A stretch of DNA of 64,000 nucleotides, taken from assembly GCA_951799445.1 (NCBI GenBank), contig OX637297.1, positions 6,138,001 to 6,202,000 of the forward strand, read 5' to 3'. Each line of letters starts with the position of its first letter. Within the stretch, counting starts at the first letter, position 1. This document shows positions 9,675 through 21,869 of the stretch, one piece after another. Made by a program: the position numbers and the translations under genes. The notes below the pieces were generated by a model. The model was not told the DNA's origin and made no database searches. It was given only the letters and a program-made list of their open reading frames with translations. Source of the stretch: Pseudisothecium myosuroides (taxonomy: Eukaryota; Streptophyta; Bryopsida; Hypnales; Lembophyllaceae).

Positions 9675-9838
9675 CCATTGCCCGTGTTCTTTTTTGGTAC
9701 CTTCCTTCTTCACTTGGGCTATACGGCTTGTACCCATTCGTGGCTACATGCGATACCTTAAGTGAAGAAAAATAACTATTTATATTATCTATAGTTGCGG
9801 TTTTGGATTTTGGCAAGCCTCATGGTGGACATTTACTC

Positions 9839-12229
9839 ATGGCTAGCACAGGAAACACCAATGGGTCAGTTCCCATTTCAGTTGCTGCTCAAAATGTCGG
9901 GGCAGTGAGAAAGGCTGCTCTAGACAAGAATCGGAAGCACAGAGGTACTATACATCGAAAACAATTGCATGTGCTGAATAGTACAAATCACCTTGCATTT
10001 AAAGGGTGGGACAAGGAGCCGGAACCATGGACAATACAAACCTGCGAAAATTATATTGAATGGTGCCACATCGACAAGTTATTTCCAGCATGGCGGCATT
10101 ATCAAAACCGGCATACAAACAAGGCAAACTTGAAGTACTGTGAAAGTCCAGCTTTCCTTCAGAGATGCTTCGAGTTGTAGCAAGTCCTTTACAAAACCGC
10201 CTTTGTGGAAAGAAATGAAGTCCCCCTCTTCCTTGCGAGAGGAGCATATGCTGAGGTGGCACTAAACAAAGAGGTTGATTGGAGCACGGTCAAGGAAAGT
10301 ACGTACATTACACGTCCAAAAAACGGTTCCATACCTAAAGGTGTTTTGACTTTTCCAGAGGGTGGACTTGGACCTATTCGAAGTACTCCTAAGAATCAAC
10401 CCCCTGTTCAAATTGAGAGCGCGGAATCCAAAGAGGATGACGATTCGGATGGTACGCGTCTTCCCAGGACAACACAAGTTGTTGAGGAGTTTTTAGCCCC
10501 CATCGACATTCAAAATGGAAGTACCGAGGCAAGGGAAACCTCGCGAGGACGTCAGAACAGACCAGCACCAAGGGTGCAACATTCAATCAATCGAATTGGA
10601 ACTGCATCGGTCTCTATGGCGGTTTCAAGACCAGCTGCACCACCACCATATGCGAGCAACGTCTTCAATTTTAGCCAAGACGAAGACATGGCGATGGAAC
10701 GAACCGTCCACGTTCTTCTTCTGCAATCTCGAGTACAACCAACTGACGACGTGATGACCTTGGCAAAGGCCCTAGACCTCTTGAAGATGAAGGATGCCAC
10801 CATAGCTTTTCTAGAATCTGATGTGAGTAAACTGCGGTCCGAGTGTAAACACAAAAAGGTCCTCATTTCACAACAGTCTGTAGAACTACAGCGCCTCCGA
10901 GACAAAGAGCGGGAGACCTTCACTTTGTCGGACATGGATGACACCTTCATTGAGCACAATCCACTACAGCTAGAGAAGGTAGTAGGGGACTTGACCAGTG
11001 ACATCCTTCACCGTTCTCTGCCTTCCAAGCGTATCAGGCGTGCTTCATTAATTCCAAGTGCGCTTCCTACTGCCACCATGATAGATACTACGAATGACAC
11101 GACTGATCTCCATGGCACCCAAGATTCACTCTCTTTTCCAGCAATACTACATTCCACATCGTTGGATAAGGATAAGGAACTTCTTAAGGATAATGGATTG
11201 CTTAGAAAGTGTTTGGCTGAGCTACTGGCAATATACTATCATTGGAAGGTTGCGTGCATTTTAACCGTGGACCGATCTCAACAAATCGCAATGGAATTGG
11301 ATAAAGTTTCAAAGAACTTTCATGCAAATGCCCCGAAACGAGAGAACGGGCTCACGTCGTGGGCGTTGGTGGAAGACATGTTTCCTAATGACATGCCCAT
11401 GATGGCAGCGCCAGCAAAAAATCTAATAGATTGGGCGCAAAACGGTTGGGACCACGGAAATCAAATGTCCTCCCACGATGACATCAAAGGGCGGACATTG
11501 CTTTGGCCGAAGCCTACTTCTTTTGTCTTGGACCAAACCATGTGTCCTATATGTCAAAACAAATTTGGACCTGAAGGCAGTTGGGCTCTTAGATCTTGTG
11601 CCCATGTCTACCACCCCCAGTGTCTCATCACGCAATGTCTGATTAGACGACGTTGCGTTCTCTGCTCAGCACCATTTCATGATCGCCTATATGCCATGTT
11701 CAATTTGATGACTTACATGCCACCTTCTTGGGAACACAGCGTTGACACAACGGTAGAGCAAAGCTTATGGGGTCGAGACTTGGTTTGGAGTTGGCGATCG
11801 GCCCAGCATGACCAAGAAAAGGGACAACCTAGTGCACAGTTGAATTGGAAAACTGACCCGGCCAAAATTGTTCAAGTTGCACCAAAGCTGATGGGAAAAG
11901 GCCCACAAAACAAAGGAAGGAGGGCATTCTTCTTCCAATGCCTTGGTGGATATTTTGATAAGAACTCCTCCACCTTCAAGTGGGGTCCTCATCCTGAAGG
12001 GCACCGTTGGAATTTCCAAGGGGAGAGGACGGCCAATACCGATGAAAATACCTCGTTAGAAGAATTGAATGATGCGCAGTACATGGACTCCACGTATGGA
12101 CCTTATTACGTGAGTCAAGCACTTGACTATTTGTTGGAAGTACACTCTCCGGGGACAATAAGGACCCTCCAAGCTCTGAAAGACTCCAATGTCTTGGAAT
12201 CCATTTTGAATGCGGACGGACCAGCTTGA
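9839..12229 (+). pseudogene. Family 2 copy B: best-preserved RING-H2 element protein, one internal stop
   Basis: A single frame of 796 codons runs from the ATG at 9839 to the TGA ending at 12229, broken only by TAG at 10178-10180 (codon 114; copy C has Trp there, so TGG to TAG is likely). Blocks are: residues about 55-110 GWDKEPEPW...YIEWCHIDKLFP; about 135-150 YAEVALNKEVDWSTV; a disordered linker; a coiled coil about 307-364 (LKMKDATIAFLESDVSKL); about 455-520 LACIL-like / LTSW / DMFP block; and a RING-H2 finger at about 568-608 with CPIC, CAHVYHPQC and CVLC (C3H2C3 spacing). A further 150-residue tail follows the RING (WGRDLVWSWR is shared with copy A). RING-H2 proteins are usually E3 ubiquitin ligases; that role here is inference. 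Multi-copy nature implies a mobile element. No transposase or reverse transcriptase signature is seen. Confidence 0.7.
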
Positions 12230-13103
12230 CGAACTCGTGCCAGGAAGAAGCTTGGGGTTGGAGAGTCATCCAACTACAAATGTGGTGAAGGAAGTGGTAC
12301 TCGAAACAACCCGAATGTTATCGTCTAAGTATTTTCATTCTTCAGTTGCATTAACGTTGCTTCTCATAATAGTATAAATTATGATAGGCCCCCAGCATGT
12401 GGTCATAGCATATCCACCTATCCACGCTTGTTATGTTGAGCTTTATTTTGTAATTTTGTTTTATCTCGGAAAATAGTCTTCTAAAGCTTCAAATTGAAGT
12501 GATGTACTGCAATTTTATATTGCTTTTATTTTGATTATATATTACAATACTTTTTTGTACTGGAATTTCAGTGTTTACCATCAATATTACTATGCGTTGC
12601 TCACTCGCTATTTAAAAAATGAATTGTTCAAATCATCTGACCATTGATTTGAGGTTCACGTTGATTTTGCATTTCCTTTTGCATGAATGGATAAAGTAGA
12701 GAAGGAGACTTCTGGTGTAATCTACCAATGGTTATGTTACTTGAAATTCATATAAGAATGTGGTACAATTCCAAATAAGTAAACCTCTAAAGGACCTTAG
12801 CCCTTCTTCCACCAAAATACACCAGAAATTGCCATTTCTAATTTTCTATTTCCAAAATTGAAAGTTCTAGAAAGTATTCTCTGTCAATGTCTGACCATGA
12901 GGATCAAATACCCAAAAAGGCAAAAAAAAAAGAACTGTGCAAGGGAAAAAAAATTAGAATCCTAACCACAAAAATAGGTTAATATTTGCCAAATTGCCAA
13001 TTACAATCTCACCATTGGAATTAGTGATATCATAATCCATCTTCGAGCTTCTGATATTTTCATTTTCTATTCATTATTGAAACGACTTCTCCTTCATAAT
13101 TTT
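12230..13103. other. AT-rich noncoding DNA with an eroded MITE end
   Basis: No gene supported. A sequence like the piggyBac-type MITE terminus (AACCTCTAAAGGACC) occurs near 12782. Confidence 0.35.
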
Positions 13104-14040
13104 GTAACCCCTAAAGGACCGAGGCATTTTTTCTGCGAAAATCAAATGAAAATTACCAATTCAGTAGCTAAGAGTAAAAAATTATTTCAATAGATTTTTT
13201 TTAGCATCTAACCGTAGGCTCTAACACCTAACTAGTATGTAGAAGTATGGAGAAAATTTTAAAATTCTTGATTGCATACATTGCAAGATATTTGCATTTA
13301 AACTTGAAAGTGGAAAACATAAGTTCTTCAACACATTGCGGCAGTAGATTTCTTGACTTTGAACATTTTTGAATTAAAATATTTGGACTATAGATTTTGA
13401 GCTTCAAAACTAGAATTCAATTTAGATTGTCGAGAAAAAAAATTCCAGATAAATTCATTTTCAATCTTAAAGAAATTGTCAAGTAGAAGTAGATACAAGA
13501 TTACGGAAAAATCTAGAATATTTTATCTTTTAGGATGAATTGAAATGCACTGATTCCAATGATAAGATTGTTTTAACAAATAAAGTAAACCATGCTAAAT
13601 TTATTTATTTGCAAAATTTCCCAAATTGCATTCAGAATTGAATAAATGAATCCTACAAGTCATTTTCTTGAAGAAAATATTGTAATTGCCCCCCCAAAAA
13701 AGGATGTCCATAACTTTCTCATAACAAATCCAAATGAAATGAATCAAAAATTTCCATATAGACAAAAACATAATCTATAAGAAAAGAAAAGAAAAGAAAA
13801 ATCTTGGAAAAAATGTTGTTACCCATTTGTCCCCCATCCCCAATTGTGAGCTTGTTTGGTCATAACTTTTGTAAAAAAGCACCAATTGTGGAAAAAATAT
13901 ATATTCCTGCAAAGCTTATTAGTTTTTCTATTTTCAAAAAACTTTAAAAAAATTATGACAAAAATTCAGCCCGTAGTAACTTGACCAAAATCCCATTTTG
14001 CCATTTGTTTCTCGAAGGGACAATGGTCCATTGGGGGAGG
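13104..14040 (-). mobile_element. piggyBac-like MITE, reverse copy, diverged
   Basis: The segment starts with TAACCCCTAAAGGACC and reads, as reverse complement, like the element at 16062-16998. The shared middle words include the TAGTTAGGTG...CCTACGGTTAGAT motif and the TCTCACCATTG...TTAGTGCATTTTAATT motif. Its other end near 14035 is degenerate. No coding capacity. Confidence 0.55.
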
Positions 14041-14179
14041 TTGTAATGAGTGAAAATTAAATGAATTTAAGTGAAAATTTCTTTTGTGCTCTTTGAAGTG
14101 AAGTCTTGACCATTAAAAATTAGAAATTCAAAATGGGTAGTGCAAATCATCAAAGATGTGAATGTTCAAACTTTGAATA

Positions 14180-15115
14180 CCTAAAAAGCCATTGTCCCTT
14201 CAGTGGACAAATAGGATTTACAACAGGTACATACGAGCTACAAATTTGTTTTGATTTTATGAACCTTCTTTTCCAAATACAAAAGTTGATTAGCTTTGTG
14301 GAAATATAAAATTCGTTTCAATCTGTGGGCAAGAACAAAAGTTATGTCCAAACAACCTCAAAACAGGGGAGAAGGGGCAGCAAACATATTTGTTGCTAAA
14401 TTTTTTATGGATCTAGTTTTCCTCAAAGTTTTTATTTTTTTTCATTTCTAAAGCTCAAATTTGTTTCATTTAGATTTGTCATGAGAATGTTTTGGTCTTT
14501 CGAACAATTTTGTTTTTTCCAGGCAATTAGAATTTAGAGCATGCACTTGAAAAAATAAAGTAGTAGGATTCATTTCTAAATGCAATTTTTGCATTTAAAT
14601 AAAAAAGGGGCCATACAATTTAAGGTGCTTGCTAAAAGAATTTCACCATTGGTATTAGTGCATTTTAATTCCATCTAAAATATTATAATATTTTAGATTT
14701 TCCTTCTCGCTCATATCTAGTTACCTACTTCTATTAAACAAATTTTTGAATAATGAAAAACAAGTTTCCGGAAATTTTTTGGGGGTATAATAAACTCAGT
14801 TCTTCATTATAAAGATTTAAAGCCCTCCCACTTTGTATTGCAGGCAATTTAAGTTTAAAATGATCAAAGTTAGGAAATCAAGGCCCGCGCCCCCGCAATG
14901 TGCTAAAAAATTTATTTTTTGCACTTCACACGCAGATGTGTTGCAATTTGTGTGGTTCTAGATTCTGTATTCTATCGACGCATTTTCATACTAGTTAGAT
15001 ATAAGATCCTACGGTTCGATGTGGAAAAAATAAATATTAAATTTCTTTAATTTTGCGTTAAATTTGACAAATGGCACTTTGAAGTTATTTTTTACATTAA
15101 AAAGACCTTTTTTTG
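14180..15115 (+). mobile_element. piggyBac-like MITE, forward copy, diverged, ends eroded
   Basis: It begins near GCCATTGTCCCTTCAGTGGACAA and follows the order of motifs of the 16062-16998 copy through CCTACGGTTCGATGTGG and AAAAAGACCTTTTTTT. Terminal repeats are not clean. Confidence 0.5.
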
Positions 15116-16061
15116 CAAGGGATTCAAAATCTATTCAAACAGGGTGCATAAAATCAGATTCCATCACTTCAAATGCTAATATCTTGCAATGCATTGGATA
15201 GAAGTTTTTGAAATGTTACATTGTTACCCACACGTTTTATTACTAGTCTTCTGGAAAACCCTACTGTCAAGTATGCACAACAACCCTTTTTTAAACTTTT
15301 GTACTTTCTGAAAGAGAAATGGTAGTTGGATAAAGTTTCCTGATTTAAATCAACATGGTGGAGAATAGAATCTACAGTGTTAGGGGGAACAAATTGGAAA
15401 GATAGAGAATTTCATTCTTTTTAAAATTGTTAAATACTTATTGAGACAAGATAGAGGAAAAAAAATCATATTCCCGTAGAACTATAGGGTTCTTCCATTT
15501 TTAATTAAGGGTTACCAAAAGCATGACAAAATTTAAGACTCTACGTACCTGTCCGGATTTCCATTTTGTCCGGATTTCCTATGGCTATGGACAGTGGACC
15601 ATTTTGTTAAAAAAAACCTCTAAGCATGCTTTTCCAAAAAATAACATTGAAATTCTATTGTGCATGCCATTTCTACAATTTTGGTGAATATATTCTTGAT
15701 AGGTGAATCCCTGAAGTCACTAAGGCTCTAAACCATTCAAAAATCACAATTGGCATTGCTTTCCCCCTTTTGACAAAAAAATTTAGAATTTGTGTGTTTG
15801 GCATATTTAATTGTAGGATCTATCTAGGCACTAGTACATAAATGTCTCAAAGACAATTTATGAACTTTAAATGTGTGATCTTTGCATTTCCTATGGAAAA
15901 AAATTAAATATAGAATGAACCTTGGTCAATTACATTTACAGGCTTCTAATCATTTGCCGGTTACAGAATTCCCACTGTGGACAACAAACTTCTATTTCTT
16001 CAAGTTCAAGAATTGGATTTATAGTCTATAATTACTACTTCTTTTTCAATTTCAAGTGCCT
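15116..16061. other. AT-rich noncoding DNA
   Basis: I see no gene and no clear element boundary here. Confidence 0.4.
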
Positions 16062-16998
16062 ATTAACCCCTAAAGAACCGTTGTCCCTTCGGGGAACAAA
16101 TGCATTTTGGGGCAGGTACCTACGAGGAGAAATTTTATCATGATTTTTTGGAAAAAGAATTCGAGATAGAAAAATTGATAAGTTTTGTGGGAATGTCACT
16201 TTTTTCAAAATTGGTGCCCACGAACTAAATTTATGACCAAATAAGCTCAAAACAGGGGATGGCGGGAGCCCGGGCAGCAAAATATAAGTAGACAAAAATT
16301 TGAAATTTTTTTTTTAATATTTTTTTGCTCATAGGATATATTTTTGTCTACCTTAAAAACTTTGATTCATTTCATGGATTTGTAATGAGAAAATTATGGA
16401 CATTCTTGTTTTTCGGGCAGTTAGAGCATCTTCTTGAAAAAAATTACTTGTACAATTCATTTTTGAATGCAATTTTTGCAATTTAAAAGAAAAAATTTAC
16501 ATGGTCTGATTTATTTGCTAGAACAATCTCACCATTGAGATTAGTGCATTTTAATTCAATTTAAAATATATTAATATTTTAGATTTTCCCTCTATCTCGT
16601 ACCCACTTCTATTTAACAATTTTCTTAAGAATGATAATTAAGTTTTTTTGAATTTTTCTTTTTTCCTAGACTCTCATCTCAATTCTCCACTATAAAGATT
16701 TAAAGCTCAAAACTCTGTAGTGAAAAATTTTAAATTAAAAATGTTCAAAGTAAAAAGATGTAGTCCCGCAATGTGTTGAAAAACTTGTTTTTTTCACTTT
16801 AAATGCTGATATCTTGCAATCTGTGCCGTCAAAAATTCTGAAATTTTTTCCACACTTGTTTATTCTAGTTAGGTGAAAGATCCTACGGTTAGATTTGAAA
16901 AAAAAAAAAAAAAATTTCAATTTTTTTGACTCTTTGCTATAGATATGGCAGTTTTGAGTGTTTTTGGCAAAAAAAAGGCCTTCATCCTTTAGGGGTTA
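16062..16998 (+). mobile_element. piggyBac-like MITE, best copy, TTAA target duplication
   Basis: The left end is TTAACCCCTAAAGAACC and the right end is ATCCTTTAGGGGTTAA, so the element is bounded by TTAA and has terminal inverted repeats CCCCTAAAG. TTAA duplication with a CCC(C)TA-type terminus is the hallmark of piggyBac-type elements. The roughly 930-bp interior is AT-rich and noncoding, so the element is non-autonomous. Related copies lie at 13104, 14180, 20550 and 41760. Confidence 0.7.
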
Positions 16999-17735
16999 AT
17001 GGGACAAGAAATATAAAGTATAATGTCCGACTTCCTATACTATACATTGGAAGGATTCTTGAACATGACACAAAATGTAATTATTCTTTTCATACCAAAA
17101 GAATTTTGCTTTTAAGTTTAAGTTTTAAAGTTATCCATGTCTCAAATTCATTTGAAAATTCATGGAGTATATTACATTATATGCAATTGTAAGATGTATG
17201 GGAGAAAACATCATATGCAAATTGACTGGCAGCAGCTACCTATGTAACAATTCATATATTATATACAACATCCTATTTGCAAAAATCATATTCAATTCAT
17301 GATTCATAGTACGTTCTACACTTATACCAAAAGACTATACATGAAAATTCATAGAATCTAAGAAGTTCTAAGACCCAATATTGTTATAGTATTTCTACAC
17401 TTTTACATAGGGCAACCCACAAATTTAATCTTCTTGTACGCACTGTATCAAGCAGAACCACAATGTACACGCTTATAAATGCCAAAATTTGAGATTTACA
17501 TAGTGACAATAGACAAGTGCCATCCAACAAAATTGTGTTCACAACGTTTCTTTGTCATGTGTTCCTAGGTTGTTTTTTTGCGTGGGAGGAAGTCACTCCA
17601 CATAGGCTCCGGGCCTATTTCCTCTGATTCTGGACCGGTCTTTCCTACGGTATCCTTACACCACCTGTACCACTTGAAACGATAATCATTCTCGGCCTTT
17701 AGATCAAGAAGCTCATTGGCCAATAAATGTATTAT
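16999..17735. other. AT-rich noncoding DNA
   Basis: No gene or element recognised. Confidence 0.4.
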
Positions 17736-19037
17736 CTAGTCACGCAATTGTAGACACTTTTGAAGCATTGCTAATTCCTCAGGATTACAACCATACTCGG
17801 AGGCTGCAGCCTCAGCATCCACCTTCGGGATGTCATGGACGGCGGCATCAAAATATTCTTTTTCTTTCTCTTTTTTTTCAAGATTTAAGCTTCGCTTGTT
17901 ATTCTCTGCTTGACGGCGTCTGCGTTGAAGGGTTTCTTGTTTAGATTGCCATAAAAGGTAGATGTCTACTGTGAACTCTTTTCCACTTTCAAGTTCTTTC
18001 ACATACAAGTCTTGATTTCTCTTCAATTCAACAAAATCCTTCTCGTTTTGTTCAACGATGTTCACCAAAGCCTTCACTCATTGCTTCAACACATCCACGG
18101 CGGTCGGATTCGATTCACGTTGCTTTAAATTCTTCAAATGCTCAATCTTGGCACGCAGAGCAAACCTTGTACTATCAATTTTTGCAATCAACAAAGTTCT
18201 ATCATCTTCTGAATCGCTTTCACTGCCACTCTGCAGCTACTCTTACAAAGAGGGGTTTGCTTGTACAGCCTGGGCCACATCTTCCATGACTTCATCCGAG
18301 CAAGGGGGAACTACGATGGGATCTTCGACCCTTTTCCTCTTCTGGTGAACTCCCAAGTCGCCCTTGTCTAGTTCTTTCATGACGACATCTTCATCGTCAC
18401 CATGGAAAGAGTAGCCATTGTACTCATGTGTGTGCTCATCTGAGCTAGAAGTAGCTGACTACTATACCAAATCATCCGGAACAAATGACTTTCCATGCTT
18501 CACGGAGGTCAACATCTTTGTCAAATCAATTGGTTCGTCTCTCCCCAAAATTGATGCGTTCTCTGGATGCACTCCAATGGGGACCCCCTTTAGTGTTGTC
18601 CAATCCACCTTCTTCTTCAATATAAGTTCAGCATACACTATTTTCACAAGATAGAAACATAAATTATCGTTTCGGTAAGTTTTAGACTCCAAGTACAATT
18701 GCTGCCATACCTCACAACATCTAATCATGAAGTCTTGGTCCTTGGCATGTGCAAGATTTGCTTTGTTTTGCTTCACGTGTTGCTTATGACGACACAGAGG
18801 AAATAACTTGTCAATGTGGCACCAATCCACATATTTTTGAACCGTTTTGTAACTCCAGGGTTCAGGTTCAGTTCTCCAACCCTTGAAAGCCTTAATCTTA
18901 GAATTGAGCAAGATGGGCACATGCTTCTTGTGGTTCTTTCCTTTTCGTTTTTGAACCTTATCGCAAATGGCCTTCTTCTTTAAGGCAGTGAGTGGCTCAC
19001 TTTTGGAAGGGGGCGATGGTTCGAGCTTGTTCTCCAT
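17736..19037 (-). pseudogene. Family 2 copy C: N-terminal and coiled-coil parts, no RING
   Basis: The minus-strand frame from the ATG at 19037 shows the family 2 N-terminal block (GWRTEPEPWSYKTVQKYVDW, CHIDKLFP) and YAELILKKKVDWTTLKG. After stops at 18462-18464 and others (two adjacent TAG, a TAA, a TAG and a TGA near 18078) the same frame continues with an acidic region and a long coiled coil (KALVNIVEQNEKDFVELKRN), ending at 17736. The RING finger seen in copies A, B and D is absent. No frameshift was found across the 1.3 kb. The coiled-coil half may come from a different subfamily. Confidence 0.6.
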
Positions 19038-19369
19038 AGTGATCACTTTGTACGATAAACGCTACTCTAGGTACTATGCCAAATGGGGATGCACAAGCAC
19101 TTGTTCTACAAGAGTGACACTACAATCCCCTTGACCTTCACATTTACAAAAATACAATCATAAACATTTACAACCACAATCTACTCTAGAAATAATCTAC
19201 CGTAATTTTACGGTCTATGCACCGGAATGGAAGAACCTGAGTTCAAGAAGGACAAAATATCCCCCCCAAACCAGGAATCCTCCCCTCAGGGGCGTGCAGT
19301 CAGCCACTTCGAGGTGGATGACAGTCATCGCGCAGAGGGGACGACTGACGACCGCTAGTCCAGGAGACT

Positions 19370-19690
19370 CCTGAAGTACCCAAAGTCGCTGTGGGGCGAG
19401 TGCGGGTCCCGCCCAGTCGAAGTCGCCCGATTGGTACCCGCGTGCGCCTAATTGATACCCGAGGTCGCGGGGGCGAGTGCGGGTCAAGAGGTACCCAAGG
19501 TTGCGGGGGCGAGTGCGGGTCAAGAGGTACCCGCAGTCTCCACTGATACCTACATTCTTGAGGGCCAGGTCGTCCGGGTCTTGGTCGACCGCGGGTCTCT
19601 GGCGACCACGGGTCTACAGACCAGGTGGGGCGAGTGCAGGAATGGGTCGACTGCGGGTTCGGGAGCTGCGACTGCAACCGTGGGACCAAC
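19370..19690. repeat. GC-rich degenerate-repeat cassette (type i) upstream of family 2 copy C
   Basis: Irregular repeats of GGGGCGAGTGCGGGTC, GGTACCC and GACTGCGGGT occur in an AT-rich neighbourhood. It lies upstream of the copy C start, as the 9290-9670 cassette lies upstream of copies A and B. No real gene: open frames here reflect composition. Confidence 0.5.
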
Positions 19691-19765
19691 AAAGGCAGAT
19701 TATTTATTTTTTAATTTGGTCGGTTTTAGAAAGGTTAAAGTACTCTACTGTTCAAGTGACCAATT

Positions 19766-20184
19766 CAGAGAGGAGGTAGGAGGCTTAAAAATTGACCATC
19801 TAAGGGCTAGTCCTCCTTTTTTTACGTATTTTCTTAGATGAGAATAGTTTTAATTCCTTTTTCAGACAAAGAGGAATAGATGAGAAAAGATTGATATGTT
19901 GGCTTTGTATTTTTCCAAGCTTTTTTGAATCATTTGTGAATTTTCAAAGGAATTGGGTCTTAGGTCCCTATTTTTGACCCTAGGATTGTTCACGATCAAT
20001 TCTAAAGAGAAGTGAGGAAACCAAAGAGAACGACTGGCTCTAGCAATTTCATAGTGCTTTTTTCCTTCATCCTCTTAAGGACTATAGAGGTCAATTTTAG
20101 AACCACCCCATGTCAATTTCACAACTATTTATAGGGGCGGTGCTAAATGCCCTAACAAAGTTCAAGCCTCCTACTTTAATTGCC
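19766..20184 (+). mobile_element. MITE with GGTAGGAGG termini, first copy
   Basis: The left end is GGTAGGAGGCTTAAAAATTG and the right end is AAGCCTCCTACTTTAATTG, giving inverted repeats of about 14-18 bp. A related element with the same terminal word is at 23524-23838. Noncoding. Confidence 0.45.
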
Positions 20185-20549
20185 TTTCCTAAGAAGCTGA
20201 ACCCTTCAAAACAATTATTAGTAAATTTTCATAAGAATTAAAATTCAATTTGCATCTAACCCAAGTCGTTTCAAGGTGTTTTTATTGAGGGGTGAACAAA
20301 CGGGAAACCAATTGCATAAAAAAAAGTACAAGATGGCCTAGCCAAAAGCATGGACAATGAAGAGATTATAAGCAAAAAAGAAGAAGAGAAGCAGAGCAAG
20401 ACTAAAGAGAAAGGCAGGGAGGAGGACCCTCCCTGGTCCAGCTGATCTAATTGCCTATACGAGTAGCTATAAGTCTAGAACTGAAGAATCAAACCAGCCT
20501 TGGGTCGTTTTAGGGTTTAGAGACCTTCATGGAATGAGTTCTAAATTTT
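20185..20549. other. AT-rich noncoding DNA
   Basis: No gene recognised; a TAGGGTTTAG telo-box-like word lies near 20510. Confidence 0.35.
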
Positions 20550-20900
20550 GACCGGACAGATTGCAAGATATCTGCATTTGAAATGGAAAAAAAAAGTTTT
20601 CCAGCACATTGCAGGACTAGCTTTTTGATTTTGAACATTTTTGACTTACATGTTTTCCATTATAGGCCTATAGGGCTTTGAACTTTAAATCTTAATAGTG
20701 AAGAACTTAGTTGAGCCGACTTGAGCGTCTAGAGAAAGAATATATTCAAGAAAACTTAATTTTAATTCTCCAAAAAAATGTCAAATATAAGTAGGTATGA
20801 AATAGAAGGAAAATCTAAAATATTAAAATCTGAAATATAGAATTAAAATGCACTAATACCGATGGTGACATTGCTCTAGCAAGCAAACAAAATGTAGGCT
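20550..20900 (-). mobile_element. piggyBac-like MITE fragment, reverse orientation
   Basis: It shares with 16062-16998 the reversed motifs AGATTGCAAGATATCTGCAT, CACATTGCAGGACTAG and TGCACTAATACCGATGGTGA. Both ends are missing. Confidence 0.45.
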
Positions 20901-21337
20901 TTTCAAAATGTAGGCTTTTCTAGTCCTTCCAAAAGGTGAAGTTTTATCTTTCAACATCTTCAGAAAAAAAACATGTATGTCCTATTACTTGTGCACTTTA
21001 GACAATCCATCGAAAAATGGGTTGAAAACATATATAAAAAAATTATACCAAATTTTTTTTTTGTATTCACTTGTAAATAACTTGTAAAGTTGAAGGTATT
21101 ACTGAATGAAAGATAAAACTAATATGCTATTAATTTTTGGAAGAATTTGAAAATTGTTAATTTCAATGGTGAGAATATTTTAATAGAAAATTAGTATCTT
21201 TTATTTTCATTTTCATTTCAAAATTTCAAAATCAAGAGCAAAAGATGACTTTAAATGTTTTTTCTACCTTCTAAAACCGCAAAATAAAACTCCTCATAAC
21301 TCTTACCTCATTATTTGAAATTGAGTGGTCACAAGAA
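20901..21337. other. AT-rich noncoding DNA
   Basis: No gene recognised. A short direct repeat (AAAATGTAGGCTTTTC, twice) lies near 20890-20920. Confidence 0.35.
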
Positions 21338-21550
21338 GTGAAACATGCCACATCTCCCATATCAACTCTTCCGTCCTTTAGCAGACCAGTGACTTGTCAG
21401 GCTGTTGCAGCAATTACCATGCCAGTTACCATAGAAAGTGAAGGGCAAGAGGAGGCAACACATGAAGAAGAGGTTTTGTCTGCAGGCTGTCCAATTTTTG
21501 CAGCACATAGCACTCCAGCAATAGTAGATGTAGACGACAATGACGATTAG
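21338..21550 (+). CDS. Hypothetical exon, 5' side of an interrupted gene
   Basis: A 70-codon frame ending in an acidic tail (DVDDNDD) reaches a TAG lying about 5-10 nt before the left end of the small MITE at 21555-21810. Its content is Ser/Thr/Pro- and Glu-rich and looks disordered. It may once have joined the frame at 21870-22440, but the two are in different frames. Not recognised. Confidence 0.3.
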   Translation: MKHATSPISTLPSFSRPVTCQAVAAITMPVTIESEGQEEATHEEEVLSAGCPIFAAHSTPAIVDVDDNDD

Positions 21551-21554
21551 CCAT

Positions 21555-21810
21555 TGATGGCTATATTAATTAAAATGAGAAAAAATGATCATTTTGAGAC
21601 TTCAACCCTAAAACTGTTTTAGTGATTTTATCCTCGAGTCGAAGATAAAATGCAACTGCAACCTTTGGGCAATCAAAGGTTTTTATATATATTAACATAT
21701 GAAAGTCTCAAATTACTGAATGGTCTCAAAATTAAATAGTTATAACGATTTATCTTCGAGTCGAAGATAAAATTGAGACTACACTTTGTTTCATTTTAAT
21801 GAATATGGCC
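21555..21810. mobile_element. Small MITE with terminal inverted repeats and internal 23-nt palindromes
   Basis: The left end GGCTATATTAATTAAAATGA is the approximate inverse of the right end TCATTTTAATGAATATGGCC. The interior holds TTTATCTTCGAGTCGAAGATAAA at about 21751-21773 (perfect palindrome around a central G) and a one-mismatch copy at about 21628-21650. Noncoding. Confidence 0.5.
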
Positions 21811-21869
21811 TTATTGGGAATTCTCTTGAACAGGAATCGCAACGCATCTTCTAATTGAGGAGCAACCAC

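Noticed and set aside
9272..9775. Several overlapping long frames on both strands in the GC-rich cassette
   Set aside because: They run on both strands and in several frames, which is the effect of high GC content and repeated words.
19215..19841. Long frames in the 19.4-kb GC-rich cassette
   Set aside because: Same reason as at 9.3 kb; low complexity and no family features.
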